Origin: Dictyoglomus turgidum DSM 6724
Lineage (GTDB): Bacteria; Dictyoglomota; Dictyoglomia; Dictyoglomales; Dictyoglomaceae
Assembly (NCBI RefSeq): GCF_000021645.1
Contig: NC_011661.1
Coordinates: forward strand, 1,520,723-1,584,722
DNA length: 64,000 nt
Direction: 5' to 3'
Part shown: positions 9,104 through 19,101 of the stretch, one piece after another
How the letters are laid out: each line of letters begins with the position of its first letter
Position numbering within the stretch: position 1 is the first letter of the stretch
Made by a program: the position numbers and the translations under genes
The notes under the pieces: model-generated
The model's input: only the letters and a program-made list of their open reading frames with translations
Databases searched by the model: none
Told to the model about the DNA's origin: nothing

Positions 9104-10542
9104 AGAAGAAAATACCTTTGATAAAAGAATTAAGTAATGATGATAGACCTAATATTCATCTTCCAGAGCCATTAGAGGAGTTCTCACCTGAAAAATTATT
9201 GCCCAAAGAATTATTAAGAGAAGATCTTCCCTTACCTCAACTAAGTGAAATTGAGGTGGTAAGACATTTTACCAATTTATCTTCTTTAGGATATGGTGTA
9301 GATCTTGGCTTCTATCCTCTTGGTTCGTGTACCATGAAATATAATCCAAAAATAAACGAGGAAATTGCAAACAATGAGTATTTTACTGATCTTCATCCCC
9401 ATACTCCTGAAGATCTCTCTCAAGGAGCTCTTGAAATAATTTACAAACTTGGAGAGGCACTTTCTAAAATAACAGGAATGGATAAGTTCACTTTTCAACC
9501 TTCTGCCGGAGCCCATGGAGAGTTAACAGCCCTTCTTATGATAAAAGCATACTTAAAAGATAAGGGTGAAGATAGAAATATTGTTCTTGTACCCGACTCT
9601 GCTCATGGTACAAACCCAGCAAGTGCCTCAATGGCTGGATTTGAAACCATAGAAATACCCTCTGACGAAAGGGGACTCATAAATCCTAATATTCTTGCAA
9701 AATATTTAAATAAAAACGTGGCTGTACTAATGCTAACAAATCCTAACACCCTTGGACTTTTTGAAAGAGATATTCTTAAAATAGCTAAAATGGTACACGA
9801 AGAGGGTGCTCTTTTATATTACGATGGTGCTAATTTAAATGGAATTATGGGATATGCTCGTCCTGGAGATATGGGATTTGATGCAGTACATATAAACCTA
9901 CATAAAACCTTTTCAACTCCCCATGGAGGTGGAGGACCTGGTGCAGGACCTGTAGGTGTGAAGGACTTCTTAAAAGATTACTTGCCTATTCCAACGGTAG
10001 AATTTAATGGAGAAAAATATTATCTAAATTATGATATTCCTAAAACTATAGGACGAGTAAGAACCTTTTATGGAAATTTCTTAGTTATGGTAAAGGCTTA
10101 CGCTTATATTAGGCTGCTGGGAGACGAGGGACTAAAAAGAACCACCGAGATGGCAGTATTAAATGCAAATTATTTAAAAGAGAAGCTAAAAGAATATTTT
10201 AACCTTCCCTATCCATCTATATGCAAGCACGAATTTGTATTATCAGGTAAAAGACTAAAAGAAAAAGGTGTAAAAGTATTTGACATAGCAAAAAGACTAT
10301 TAGATTATGGTATTCATCCTCCTACCATTTACTTCCCCCTTATAGTCGAAGAGGCATTAATGATAGAACCTACTGAAACAGAGACTAAATATACCTTGGA
10401 GGAATTTGTAGATATCATAAAAACAATCCTAAAAGAGATTGATGAAAATCCAGAAATAGTCAAAAATGCCCCCCATAATACTCCTGTAAAAAGACTAAAT
10501 GAAGCCTATGCAGCAAAAATGTTAAAGGTAAATTGGAGATGA
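9100..10542 (+). CDS. gcvPB: glycine dehydrogenase (decarboxylating) subunit 2
   Basis: This is the PLP-binding beta subunit of the split P protein. The 480 residues include the cofactor lysine, Lys269, in [16 protein letters not shown], and PSAGAHGE and [11 protein letters not shown] motifs that shape the PLP pocket. The start is TTG overlapping the gcvPA stop, indicating translational coupling. Its stop codon overlaps the next radical SAM gene (ATGA at 10539-10542), so the operon continues without a break. Confidence 0.96.
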   Translation: MKKKIPLIKELSNDDRPNIHLPEPLEEFSPEKLLPKELLREDLPLPQLSEIEVVRHFTNLSSLGYGVDLGFYPLGSCTMKYNPKINEEIANNEYFTDLHPHTPEDLSQGALEIIYKLGEALSKITGMDKFTFQPSAGAHGELTALLMIKAYLKDKGEDRNIVLVPDSAHGTNPASASMAGFETIEIPSDERGLINPNILAKYLNKNVAVLMLTNPNTLGLFERDILKIAKMVHEEGALLYYDGANLNGIMGYARPGDMGFDAVHINLHKTFSTPHGGGGPGAGPVGVKDFLKDYLPIPTVEFNGEKYYLNYDIPKTIGRVRTFYGNFLVMVKAYAYIRLLGDEGLKRTTEMAVLNANYLKEKLKEYFNLPYPSICKHEFVLSGKRLKEKGVKVFDIAKRLLDYGIHPPTIYFPLIVEEALMIEPTETETKYTLEEFVDIIKTILKEIDENPEIVKNAPHNTPVKRLNEAYAAKMLKVNWR

Positions 10543-11342
10543 CCATAAAAGTAACCCCTATAAGTACTCTGCCCATAAGTATCACAGGAGATTATTGCGC
10601 CTTACAATGTGATCACTGCAAAGCACATTTTCTCAAAAACATGACTCCTTTATACCTTTCGGAAAATAAGCTTAAAAAGGATAACAATTATAAAAGTATT
10701 CTTATAAGTGGGGGCTATAATAAAGAAGGAGTGCTACCTATAACCGATGTCCATTTAACATACCTTAAAAGATTTAAATCCATGGGATATAAATTAAACT
10801 TCCACTTAGGACTTATTAATGAAGAGGATGCTAAAAAACTTAATGGTATTCCTGACATGGTATCCTTTGATCTCATATTTGACAACTTTGTCATAAAAGA
10901 AGTATTTCACTTGAAAAGCAAAAATAAAGAAAATTTCAAAGAGTCATTTTTACTTCTCAATGAACACTTCCCAGTAAGCCCTCACATCTTGATAGGAGCA
11001 AATTATGGAAAAATAAGTAAGGAGTATGAAGAGATAGAATTTTTAGAAAAAATAAACCCAAAAAAGCTTATATTCATCGTAATCACCCCATTAAAAAATA
11101 CACCTTTTGAAAAGATAGACCTTCCTCCTATTAAGGAGATAGAAGACCTTTGGAAATTTGCAAAGAAAAAACTTCCCAATACAGATCTATACCTAGGATG
11201 CGTAAGACCCAAAGGAGATTATAGATATGAATTAGATTCTCTTGCCTTAGAATTTGAATTTAAAGCAATAGTAAATCCTTATCATGATGTAATGAAGAAT
11301 TTAGACGATAACAAATTTGATCAATGCTGTGCTCTACTATGA
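10539..11342 (+). CDS. radical SAM protein, probable subunit of split lipoyl synthase (COG1856-like)
   Basis: With the ATG at 10539 the protein has 267 residues; a TTG at 10533 is an alternative. The SAM-cluster motif is C20-x3-C24-x2-C27 within [11 protein letters not shown]. The C-terminal half has LGCVRPKG and a Cys-Cys pair at 263-264 near the end, which could hold an auxiliary Fe-S cluster. From memory this matches biotin-synthase-like COG1856, one of the two proteins (LipS1/LipS2) that together make lipoyl groups in Thermococcus kodakarensis. I am not sure which of the two names applies. Overlap with gcvPB and with the next radical SAM gene supports the role by context. Radical SAM membership is certain, lipoyl synthesis is inferred. 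Confidence 0.8.
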   Translation: MTIKVTPISTLPISITGDYCALQCDHCKAHFLKNMTPLYLSENKLKKDNNYKSILISGGYNKEGVLPITDVHLTYLKRFKSMGYKLNFHLGLINEEDAKKLNGIPDMVSFDLIFDNFVIKEVFHLKSKNKENFKESFLLLNEHFPVSPHILIGANYGKISKEYEEIEFLEKINPKKLIFIVITPLKNTPFEKIDLPPIKEIEDLWKFAKKKLPNTDLYLGCVRPKGDYRYELDSLALEFEFKAIVNPYHDVMKNLDDNKFDQCCALL

Positions 11343-12271
11343 AGATTGGAGTTTCTTCTGGAAGTCTTGAAGTATTAAAAAGAAAAATATTTAAAAAAGA
11401 CTCTCCCACCACTCTTTATCTTTTAATTGGAAGCAAATGTCTAAATAATTGTGCCTTTTGTATTCAAGCAAGAAACGTAAGAAAAGAAACTATTATGCTG
11501 TCAAGAATCTCATGGCCTCCTATAGATTTAGAAGAGCTTGAAACACTCCTATCAGAGTTTAATCCCTTCAAAAGAATATGCCTTCAAGTTACAAACCATT
11601 TAGGTTGGAAGGCTAATATTGTAAAGCTTACAAACGCCTTTAAAAAATATAATCTTCCTATCTCTATATCTGCACCCGTGGAGGATTTAGAAGATGTTAA
11701 CTTCCTTTTTAAGAATGGAGTAGATAGGATAAACATCTCTATAGATGCGGCAGAAAAAGAACTCTATGAAAAAATTAAAGGGAAAAACTGGAAAGAGAAA
11801 ATAGATCTTATAAGAGAAGCAAGCAAAATATTTCCCAAGAAAATAACAACTCATATCATTGTAGGTTTAGGAGAAAAAGAAAAATCTTTAGTAGAACTTA
11901 TAAAAGACCTTTCCTGTTGGGAAGTAAAGGTTGCCCTTTTTGCCTTTACCCCATTACCAGGTACACCTCTTGAAAACCTATCCCAACCCTCCTACTTAAA
12001 ATACAGAAAGATACAAATAGTTACCTATTTATTGCAAAATCATCTTATTGATTCTGAGGATTTAACCTTTGATAAAGACGAGCTTATACTAACTAAAAAG
12101 ATCTTAGAAAAAGCTTATCTATATTTTCATGAAATATTTAAAACCTCTGGTTGTCCTTACTGCAACAGACCATATTATAACGAAAGTCCAAGAATTATAC
12201 CCTATAATTACCCCAGAGACCTCACAAAAGAAGAGATAGAAGAGATAAAGTTGACTTTAGAAGATGGATAA
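11339..12271 (+). CDS. radical SAM protein, probable second subunit of split lipoyl synthase (COG2516-like)
   Basis: The start is ATG at 11339, overlapping the previous stop as ATGA, giving 310 residues. The SAM-cluster motif is C34-x3-C38-x2-C41, followed by IQAR and LSRISWPP, which I recall as hallmarks of the biotin-synthase-related COG2516 family. A C-terminal SGCPYCNRPYYNESP segment (Cys272, Cys275) is a likely auxiliary cluster site. In Thermococcus kodakarensis a COG2516/COG1856 pair (LipS1/LipS2) inserts both sulfurs into octanoyl groups. Here the pair ends a glycine cleavage operon whose GcvH needs lipoate. A true biotin synthase is unlikely because no biotin genes are nearby. Confidence 0.8.
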   Translation: MKIGVSSGSLEVLKRKIFKKDSPTTLYLLIGSKCLNNCAFCIQARNVRKETIMLSRISWPPIDLEELETLLSEFNPFKRICLQVTNHLGWKANIVKLTNAFKKYNLPISISAPVEDLEDVNFLFKNGVDRINISIDAAEKELYEKIKGKNWKEKIDLIREASKIFPKKITTHIIVGLGEKEKSLVELIKDLSCWEVKVALFAFTPLPGTPLENLSQPSYLKYRKIQIVTYLLQNHLIDSEDLTFDKDELILTKKILEKAYLYFHEIFKTSGCPYCNRPYYNESPRIIPYNYPRDLTKEEIEEIKLTLEDG

Positions 12272-13673
12272 AGAGTTATATAAGATACTCTATGTAGTAA
12301 GGGAATATGCAAAAGTATATAATATCACTCCCTATATTGTAGGAGGATTTATCAGAGATTACCTATTAGGGAAAAATCCAAGGGATATAGATTTCCTAAT
12401 TCATCCTTTCAATGTAGATTTCATAGATCATATCGTAAAAATATTAAACGGTAGGCTCGTAATTTTAGATGAAGAGAGAAAATATTTCCGAATAGTAATA
12501 AAAAATAAAGAAAAGACTTTTGTCCTTGACTTTACTCCTATATATCAGCAAAATCTTCTCTTTGAGATTATAAGAAGAGATTTTACTATAAATTCCATAG
12601 TATTAAATCTTAAGAATTTTAAAATATTTGACCCATTAAGAGGCTTAGAGGATTTAGAAAGAAACGTGATAAAGCTTTCATCTCCCAATTCTCTAAGAGA
12701 GGACCCCTTGAGGATATTAAGAGTTTTTAGGTTTGGAGCTTCAGGCTTTAAGATAGATAAAAATGTTCTTGAAAACATAGAAAAGAATAGCCAAAACCTT
12801 TCTAAAATAAAACCTGAAAGGATTCATGAAGAGATTTATAAGATATTAAAAAATCCTTTTACCTCTCACTTTTGGAAAGAAATGGAAGAATACGGAGTAT
12901 TAAAAGAGATATTTCCAGAACTTTCCAAGATAAAGTATATTCCGTGGAGTAAACCCCATCACGAAAATCCCCTTGATCACTCTATAACTACCTTATATGT
13001 TCTAGAAGACCTATTCTATAATATGGATTTTCTTTTTCCATCTATCAAAAAAGATCTGGAAAATTATTTTAGCAAAAATTTATTTTCAGAATTTACAAAA
13101 AAAGAAACCTTAAAACTTACAAGTTTGCTCCATGACATCGGAAAGAGTAAAACTTATAGTATAGATGAAGAGAATCTTGTTCATTACTATGGACATTCAA
13201 AAGTAGGGGCAGAAATGATAAAAGAAATTGCTGAAAGGTTAAAATTAAGCAACAAGGAGTTAACATTTATACAAAAACTTATAAGAAATCACATGTATCT
13301 CATTGATCTTATAAAAAACCCAGAGATAAAAACAATCCATAAACTAATCTCAAGGGTAAATGAAGATGTACCATCCCTGGTATTTCTTTTTATATCTGAC
13401 CAGATAGCCATAAAAGGAAATTTTGAAAATAAAGACTACTTTGAAAAGTTGTTAGAAGAATTCTTTAAACTTAAAAATATCCCCAAACCTTTATTAAGTG
13501 GACATGAAATTATGCAATTATTTAATTTAAATCCCTCTCCAATTGTGGGTACATTAAAAGAGAAACTTATAGAAGCCCAAATAGAAGAAAGGGTAAAGAC
13601 AAAAGAAGAAGCAATAAAATTTTTAAGGGAGATCTTAGAAAATGAAAGATATTCCTCAGGAAATAATTCATAA
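12264..13673 (+). CDS. cca: tRNA nucleotidyltransferase / poly(A) polymerase family protein with HD domain
   Basis: A class II nucleotidyltransferase that adds CCA to tRNA 3' ends, or part of it. Residues 27-43 carry GGFIRD and the metal-binding D41-x-D43. IIRRDFTINSI near 107-117 and the PLRILRVFRFG segment near 150 are the other core motifs. An HD phosphohydrolase domain with LLHDIGKS lies near residue 289. The 469 residues fit the HD-containing bacterial form. In deep-branching thermophiles the CCA job can be split into separate CC- and A-adding enzymes, so the exact specificity is open. It overlaps the previous gene by eight bases. Confidence 0.85.
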   Translation: MDKELYKILYVVREYAKVYNITPYIVGGFIRDYLLGKNPRDIDFLIHPFNVDFIDHIVKILNGRLVILDEERKYFRIVIKNKEKTFVLDFTPIYQQNLLFEIIRRDFTINSIVLNLKNFKIFDPLRGLEDLERNVIKLSSPNSLREDPLRILRVFRFGASGFKIDKNVLENIEKNSQNLSKIKPERIHEEIYKILKNPFTSHFWKEMEEYGVLKEIFPELSKIKYIPWSKPHHENPLDHSITTLYVLEDLFYNMDFLFPSIKKDLENYFSKNLFSEFTKKETLKLTSLLHDIGKSKTYSIDEENLVHYYGHSKVGAEMIKEIAERLKLSNKELTFIQKLIRNHMYLIDLIKNPEIKTIHKLISRVNEDVPSLVFLFISDQIAIKGNFENKDYFEKLLEEFFKLKNIPKPLLSGHEIMQLFNLNPSPIVGTLKEKLIEAQIEERVKTKEEAIKFLREILENERYSSGNNS

Positions 13674-14331
13674 AGTGATGAGAGACTTATTAGAAAGAAT
13701 ATACTTACCCTTTTCATGGGGTAAGGAAACTCTTTTTTATTTTTATCATTTCCAAAAGGGAGAAGAGGAAAAGCTAATAAAATCCTTTAATTACTTTAAA
13801 GATTTTCAAAATTGGATGATCAAAAACAAATCTAAATTTAACAAGCTAATAAGAAGGCTTAATGAGATAAAAGATTTGAGGGGAGAAATTTTAGTTACAT
13901 TAAGAACTACTGAAAATTTAAATAATATCAGTCTTATAATTGATGACATCAAAAATTTAATATGCCAAGAAAATATAATATTGCCTGAAGATATTTTAAT
14001 CCCAGATATGAAATACTTATCCTACGAGAATTTCCTTTGGGAAGTCTTATCCTTTTATCTGAAGATGACAAAATTTATAACCTTTGCTATAAATTTTGAT
14101 AAATTTCCCAAGTTATCAGAAAGATTCAAAGGAAAAAAACTCTACAAATATAATACTCCATATAAAATGGAAGAAGAAAAAAGCTTTTTACAAAACTTAA
14201 TTCTTGCCATATGTGGAGTTCCAGGATTCGAGGAGATAGAGTTTTCACTATTAAACTCTATCTCCCCCAAGAGAAATTCTTTACCTGAAACCTTAGAAAT
14301 AAAAGATGATATTTTTATTTTTCATAAATAG
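13642..14331 (+). CDS. hypothetical protein of 229 residues
   Basis: I do not recognise this protein. It starts at an ATG inside the 3' end of the cca gene, preceded nine bases upstream by AAGGGAG; an in-frame ATG at 13678 lacks such a site. The sequence is Lys/Ile/Phe-rich and looks helical, with no signal peptide, clear membrane segment or cysteine cluster. It is the last gene of the gcv-radical SAM-cca run. A perfect 13-bp inverted repeat lies inside its final codons. Its end overlaps the convergent gene by 17 bases. Confidence 0.7.
   Translation: MKDIPQEIIHKVMRDLLERIYLPFSWGKETLFYFYHFQKGEEEKLIKSFNYFKDFQNWMIKNKSKFNKLIRRLNEIKDLRGEILVTLRTTENLNNISLIIDDIKNLICQENIILPEDILIPDMKYLSYENFLWEVLSFYLKMTKFITFAINFDKFPKLSERFKGKKLYKYNTPYKMEEEKSFLQNLILAICGVPGFEEIEFSLLNSISPKRNSLPETLEIKDDIFIFHK
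14232..14265. repeat. perfect 13-bp inverted repeat inside a coding end
   Basis: GGAGATAGAGTTT (14232-14244) is repeated as its exact complement at 14253-14265 with an eight-base loop. It lies in the last third of the 229-residue gene, about 50 bases beyond the stop of the convergent minus-strand gene. It could end transcription from one or both sides, although no T-run follows it on either strand. Confidence 0.6.
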
Positions 14332-14806
14332 AAATTTCTATCTTCTTAAGCCAAAATTCTCCACTAGCATCCTTATCCAATCTTATCTCTACGATATTTG
14401 TCTGCCCATTAAGCCAATACTTGGAAATATTAAAAGAAGGTGTAATGTAATAATCGCTTCCAAAATCAAAACCACTAACAAGCTCCTTAGAATTTACTAA
14501 AATTACTATTGGTGCCCATGTCTCTTGAGATAAAAGAGATGAAGATATACCAGTAAGCTTAAGTATGACTCTTTTGGGAGATTCTAAGGATGAGACAGGG
14601 GTATATATTTTTAAACTACTTCCACCCTTTAAAAATGCCAAATGATACTCTCCATCTTCTTTTTCCAAATCAACTCCTTTACTAATCTCGTAACTTAAAT
14701 TACCTTTTGGTGGATTTTTAGTAAAATCTAAAACAAAACTTTGTTTTGCAAGACCAATATTTAACATTAATAAGAGCATCACTCCAAGTACAACATATCT
14801 TTTCAT
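14315..14806 (-). CDS. small secreted protein of unknown function
   Basis: The 163-residue product begins with a signal peptide (Lys-Arg, then a hydrophobic core to about residue 20, ending Leu-Ala-Lys). The rest is rich in beta-forming residues, for example FVLDFTKNPP near the start and FWLKKIEISIYEK at the end. This resembles a small carbohydrate-binding-like beta-sandwich, but I cannot name a family. It follows the xer gene by four bases and so ends the dprA-topA-trmFO-xer operon. It is probably exported to the cell surface or periplasm. Confidence 0.7.
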   Translation of the reverse strand: MKRYVVLGVMLLLMLNIGLAKQSFVLDFTKNPPKGNLSYEISKGVDLEKEDGEYHLAFLKGGSSLKIYTPVSSLESPKRVILKLTGISSSLLSQETWAPIVILVNSKELVSGFDFGSDYYITPSFNISKYWLNGQTNIVEIRLDKDASGEFWLKKIEISIYEK

Positions 14807-14810
14807 ATAA

Positions 14811-15713
14811 TTATTCCTCCCTTTCTTTTTTGATAGCTCTTGGATGAGATACAGTATAAGTTCTTCTTATTTGGTCAGTAGTTAAATGAGTATAAATTTG
14901 AGTAGTAGAAATTCTTACGTGTCCCAAGAGCTCTTGCACGTACCTCAAGTCTGCTCCTCCTTCAAGAAGGTGGGTAGCAAAAGTATGTCTCAAAGTATGA
15001 GGAGAAATCTTTTTATTAAATTCTTTGGTATATTTTTTAATGATCATTCTTACTCCTCTATCAGAGATTCTTCCACCTTTTGCATTAAGAAAGAAGGCTT
15101 TTTCAGGTTTCTTTAGAAGTTTAGGTCTTACATAATCTTTATAAAGCTGTAATATTTTAAGAGTTTCTTCACCTACTATTACCACCCTCTCTTTAGCCCT
15201 TTTCCCAAAAACCCTAATCTCTCCATAATTCCAATTAATATCCTCCTCATTTATGCCCACAAGCTCACTTACCCTAATCCCCGTAGCATAAAGAGTTTCT
15301 ATTATAGCCCTATCCCGAATGCCAATAAGATTATCTAAAGAAGGAGAATTCAAAAGTTTCCTTACTTCATCTATGGATAAAAATTGAGGAAGTTTCTTCT
15401 CAATCTTCGGTGTTGGAATAAACACGGTAAGGTCCTCTTTAATTTTTTCAAAAGTCAATAAATACTCAAAAAAGCTCCTTAAACTTATTACTTTCCTTAC
15501 AAAGGTACTATTTTTATAACCTTTTTGGGCTATAAATTGAATATAACTTCTAATATTCCTTTTATTAGTAAAATCCAGATCTTTTTCTTTGCAATACTTA
15601 TAAAAATCCAAAAGATCTCTAAGATAACTCCTTAAGGTATTAGGAGAATAATTTCTTTCAAATCTTAGATAATTTATATAATTCTCTATTTCTCTCTTTA
15701 GATCCAAATTCAT
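14811..15713 (-). CDS. xerC: tyrosine recombinase XerC/XerD-like
   Basis: A site-specific recombinase that probably resolves chromosome dimers at a dif site. All catalytic residues are present: Arg147, Lys171, His239, Arg242, His265 and nucleophile Tyr274, the last two in [14 protein letters not shown]. The N-terminal SAM-like core-binding domain covers about 1-90. The length of 300 is typical. Context (topA-trmFO-xer) is that of XerC in Gram-positive bacteria, but a single Xer protein could do both roles. Its ATG overlaps the trmFO stop. No phage or integron features are nearby. Confidence 0.9.
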   Translation of the reverse strand: MNLDLKREIENYINYLRFERNYSPNTLRSYLRDLLDFYKYCKEKDLDFTNKRNIRSYIQFIAQKGYKNSTFVRKVISLRSFFEYLLTFEKIKEDLTVFIPTPKIEKKLPQFLSIDEVRKLLNSPSLDNLIGIRDRAIIETLYATGIRVSELVGINEEDINWNYGEIRVFGKRAKERVVIVGEETLKILQLYKDYVRPKLLKKPEKAFFLNAKGGRISDRGVRMIIKKYTKEFNKKISPHTLRHTFATHLLEGGADLRYVQELLGHVRISTTQIYTHLTTDQIRRTYTVSHPRAIKKEREE

Positions 15714-17029
15714 ACGTTGATCGCAAATCTCCTTATTACATCCTCAAGATCTCTAAGTGCTCTTTCAGCAAGGAGTCTGTTCCTAAGCTTTTTATCTTTT
15801 ATAGGCTTATCAAGAGGTAATAATATACCCCAATTGGCATTCATAGGCTGATAATATCTCACCGGCACCTTTGTAGTAACATAAGAGATAAGAGCTCCAA
15901 TCATAGTAGTTGGAGGTAAAATAATCAAAGGCTTTCCCTTATACAAACGTGCTGCATTTATTCCTGCCACAATTCCCATAGCAGCTGACTCCATATAACC
16001 TTCTACTCCTATTAGTTGCCCTGCAAAAAACACCCTTTCATCTTTTATAAACTGGAGAGTGGCTTTCAAGAACTTCGGAGCATAAAAATAGGTATTTCTA
16101 TGCATTACTCCATACCTTGCAAATTCTGCATTCTCAAGTCCAGGTATCATTCTAAAGATTCTTCTCTGTTCTTGAAATTTCAATCTTGTTTGAAATCCTA
16201 CCATGCTATAAAGGGTTTTCTGAATATTTTCAGGTCTGAGCTGAACTACTGCATAAGGTTCCTTTCCTGTTTTAGGATCTATTAGCCCAATAGGTTTCAT
16301 AGGTCCATATCTTAAGGTATCAATACCTCTTTTAGCAAGGACCTCTATAGGGAGACATCCTTCAAAAAACTTTTCTTCTCCAGGATAATGGGATTCAACA
16401 GTCTCGGCATTAATAAGCTCTTCTACAAACCTTTCATATTCCTCCTTAGTCATGGGACAGTTAAGATAAGTTTCTTCTCCTTTTCCATAACGGGAGGCAC
16501 TAAAGACCTTTTCATAATTAATGCTATCAGCGTAGATTATAGGTGATACCGCATCATAAAAATACAAAGAGTCAGTATCAAGAACCTCCATTAAATGTTC
16601 CGCAAAATCTGAAGAGGTTAAAGGGCCTGTGGCAACTATTACTATACCTTCCTTAGGTAGCTTTTTGACTTCTTCTCTTATTACGGTAACATAAGGACTC
16701 TCAAGTAATATTTCTTGAACTCTTTTTGAAAAAAGTTCCCTATCTACAGCTAAAGCAACTCCTGCAGGAACCCTTGTTTCCTCTGCTACCCTTAAAAGTA
16801 GAGAGTCTAGTTTCCTCATCTCTTCTTTTAAAAGACCTGATGCATTGGTTATCTCTGTAGATTTAAAGGAATTGCTACAAACAAGTTCTGCAAGGTATTC
16901 TGTCTTATGCACTGGAGTTGTAACTATAGGTCTCATCTCATATATCTCAACAGGAATCTTCCTTTTAGCAAGCTGCCATGCTGCCTCTGATCCAGCAAGT
17001 CCTCCACCTATTATTTTGACTTTTTCCAT
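15710..17029 (-). CDS. trmFO: methylenetetrahydrofolate--tRNA-(uracil-5-)-methyltransferase
   Basis: TrmFO is an FAD- and folate-dependent enzyme that makes m5U54 in the tRNA T loop. The N-terminal FAD motif is [15 protein letters not shown], followed by [10 protein letters not shown] and, in the middle, [16 protein letters not shown]. The C-terminal [14 protein letters not shown] is also typical of the family. I chose the ATG at 17029 (439 residues) because GGGAGGAGAAAGAG lies just before it; an upstream in-frame ATG at 17050 would add seven residues and overlap topA more. Lies between topA and xerC, the standard Gram-positive order. Confidence 0.95.
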   Translation of the reverse strand: MEKVKIIGGGLAGSEAAWQLAKRKIPVEIYEMRPIVTTPVHKTEYLAELVCSNSFKSTEITNASGLLKEEMRKLDSLLLRVAEETRVPAGVALAVDRELFSKRVQEILLESPYVTVIREEVKKLPKEGIVIVATGPLTSSDFAEHLMEVLDTDSLYFYDAVSPIIYADSINYEKVFSASRYGKGEETYLNCPMTKEEYERFVEELINAETVESHYPGEEKFFEGCLPIEVLAKRGIDTLRYGPMKPIGLIDPKTGKEPYAVVQLRPENIQKTLYSMVGFQTRLKFQEQRRIFRMIPGLENAEFARYGVMHRNTYFYAPKFLKATLQFIKDERVFFAGQLIGVEGYMESAAMGIVAGINAARLYKGKPLIILPPTTMIGALISYVTTKVPVRYYQPMNANWGILLPLDKPIKDKKLRNRLLAERALRDLEDVIRRFAINV

Positions 17030-19101
17030 CTCTTTCTCCTCCCTGTCCATACAATATAATTACAATCTTTATTACTGCATTTCTTAAATCCGTTCCCCTT
17101 AAGCATGGTGCTTCCACACTGAGGGCATTTTTCATTTAATGGTTCATAAGGGGATGCAAAGCTACACTCAGGATAATTTATACAACCCCAAAAAGTCTTT
17201 TTTGTCTTTTTTGCTTTTTTCTTTACCACAACCCCACCACATAGTGGACATCTACCTTGAGCCTCTTCATATATAGGTTTTGTGTATTTACACTCAGGAT
17301 ATCGTGAACAAGCATAATACTTTCCATTTTTATTCTCTCTTATAACCAACTTACTACCACAAAGAGGACAAATCTCATCAGTTTTTTCTATCACTTGAAT
17401 TTTTCCAATATTTTTTGATACTTTTTCAAGCTCTTCTTTAAAAGCTGGATAAAACTTTTTCAACACTTCAATTGCCTTTACCTTCCCACTTTCTATCTTA
17501 TCTAAATCCTCCTCCATCCTTGCAGTAAATTTTACATCAATAAGGTGAGGAAATTGCTTTGTCAAAAAGTCATTTACCACCTTTCCAAGGGTTGTTGGAA
17601 CAAGAGTTCTATCTTTAACCTCTACGTATTTTCGTTCTTTTAAAGTCTCAATTATTGTAGCATAGGTACTTGGCCGTCCAACACCATATTTTTCAAGAGT
17701 CCTAACAAGAGTTGCTTCAGTATATCTTGGAGGAGGTTCTGTAAAAAATTGCCTTGGGATAAGAGTTGTCAGTTTTACGTTCTTTCCCTCCTCAGGTACA
17801 TAATCTATATTAACTTCATCTTTTTCCTCTCCATTCTCTTCTTTCTCCATGTAAAGAGACATAAATCCTGCAAATTTCAGCTTCTTACCCTTAGAAAGAA
17901 ATACATAATCTCCACCTTTTATGTAGATCTCCACCACCTCAAATATTGCATGATTCATCTGGCTTGCTATAAATCTTTCCCATATGAGCTTGTATATCTT
18001 AAATTGCTCATCAGTTAAATATTTCCTAATTTTTTCAGGATCCCTAAATACAGAAGTAGGTCTTATGGCTTCATGAGCATCCTGTACCCCTAATTTTTTC
18101 TTTTCCTTATGCTCCTTACCCACATATTCTTTTCCAAAGCCCGATTCAATATATTGAACAGCTTCCTCTCTTGCCTCAGGAGCAATTCTTGTAGAATCAG
18201 TCCTCATATAGGTTATAAGCCCGATTCTCTCATTCCCTATATCAACTCCCTCATAAAGAGATTGGGCTATCTTCATAGTCTTTCCTACAGGAAAACCAAA
18301 CCTCTTTGAAGCCTCTTGTTGAAGAGTACTGGTTATGAAAGGAGGCGGTGGTGTTCTTTTCTCTTCTTTTATTACAACTTTGTCAATTCTATAATCAAGA
18401 CAATTTAATATTCTAATGATCTTATTTACTTCCTGTTCATTTTTAACATTTACCTCTTCATCTTTATATAAAATAAGCTTTCCATATAGCACTTTTTCTT
18501 CATCTCTAAATTCTCCATATATATACCAATACTCTTCAGGAATAAATTTTTCAATTTCTTCTTCTCTCTCACATATAAACCTAAGAGCCACCGATTGAAC
18601 TCTGCCAGCAGAAAGTCCTTTTCTTACTTTTTCCCAAAGTAGTGGACTCAACTCGTACCCCACAAGCCTATCAAGAATTCTTCTCGCTTGCTGAGCCTCA
18701 ACTCTATCTAGATCTATTTCTCTTGGATTCTTTATTGCTTCAAGAATTGCCCTTGGAGTTATTTCATGAAACTCTATTCGTGTAAATTTTTCCTTCGGAA
18801 GCTTTAATTCTTCTACTAAATGCCAAGCAATAGCTTCCCCTTCTCTATCAGGATCTGTAGCGAGATACAACTTTTCTGCCTTTTTTGACAAATCCTTAAT
18901 AGTATCAATAATTTTCTTTCGAGAAGGTAAAAGCACATACTTGGGTTTAAAATTATTCTCTATATCAACTCCAAGTTCCTTTTCTGGTAGATCCCTTATA
19001 TGTCCATAAGAAGCCAAAACCTTAAACTCTTTTCCAAGAATCTTCTCTATAGTCTTAGCCTTTGCAGGTGATTCTACAATGATTAATTTTTCGTTATCCA
19101 T
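17011..19101 (-). CDS. topA: DNA topoisomerase I
   Basis: A type IA topoisomerase that relaxes negative supercoils. The Toprim domain opens with LIIVESPAKAKTIEKILG and has DPDREGEAIAWHL. The catalytic tyrosine is in GLITYMRTDSTR near residue 300. Three C-terminal zinc ribbons of the CPxCG...C type follow, the last one imperfectly spaced. The preferred start is the ATG at 19101 (696 residues), placed 11 bases after AAAGGAG; an upstream ATG at 19128 adds nine residues. It overlaps dprA and trmFO. Confidence 0.96.
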   Translation of the reverse strand: MDNEKLIIVESPAKAKTIEKILGKEFKVLASYGHIRDLPEKELGVDIENNFKPKYVLLPSRKKIIDTIKDLSKKAEKLYLATDPDREGEAIAWHLVEELKLPKEKFTRIEFHEITPRAILEAIKNPREIDLDRVEAQQARRILDRLVGYELSPLLWEKVRKGLSAGRVQSVALRFICEREEEIEKFIPEEYWYIYGEFRDEEKVLYGKLILYKDEEVNVKNEQEVNKIIRILNCLDYRIDKVVIKEEKRTPPPPFITSTLQQEASKRFGFPVGKTMKIAQSLYEGVDIGNERIGLITYMRTDSTRIAPEAREEAVQYIESGFGKEYVGKEHKEKKKLGVQDAHEAIRPTSVFRDPEKIRKYLTDEQFKIYKLIWERFIASQMNHAIFEVVEIYIKGGDYVFLSKGKKLKFAGFMSLYMEKEENGEEKDEVNIDYVPEEGKNVKLTTLIPRQFFTEPPPRYTEATLVRTLEKYGVGRPSTYATIIETLKERKYVEVKDRTLVPTTLGKVVNDFLTKQFPHLIDVKFTARMEEDLDKIESGKVKAIEVLKKFYPAFKEELEKVSKNIGKIQVIEKTDEICPLCGSKLVIRENKNGKYYACSRYPECKYTKPIYEEAQGRCPLCGGVVVKKKAKKTKKTFWGCINYPECSFASPYEPLNEKCPQCGSTMLKGNGFKKCSNKDCNYIVWTGRRKRWKKSK

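Noticed and set aside
14811-15713. Xer-type recombinase as a sign of an integron or phage
   Set aside because: It sits in a conserved housekeeping order with topA and trmFO, and no attachment repeats, cassettes or phage genes are nearby.
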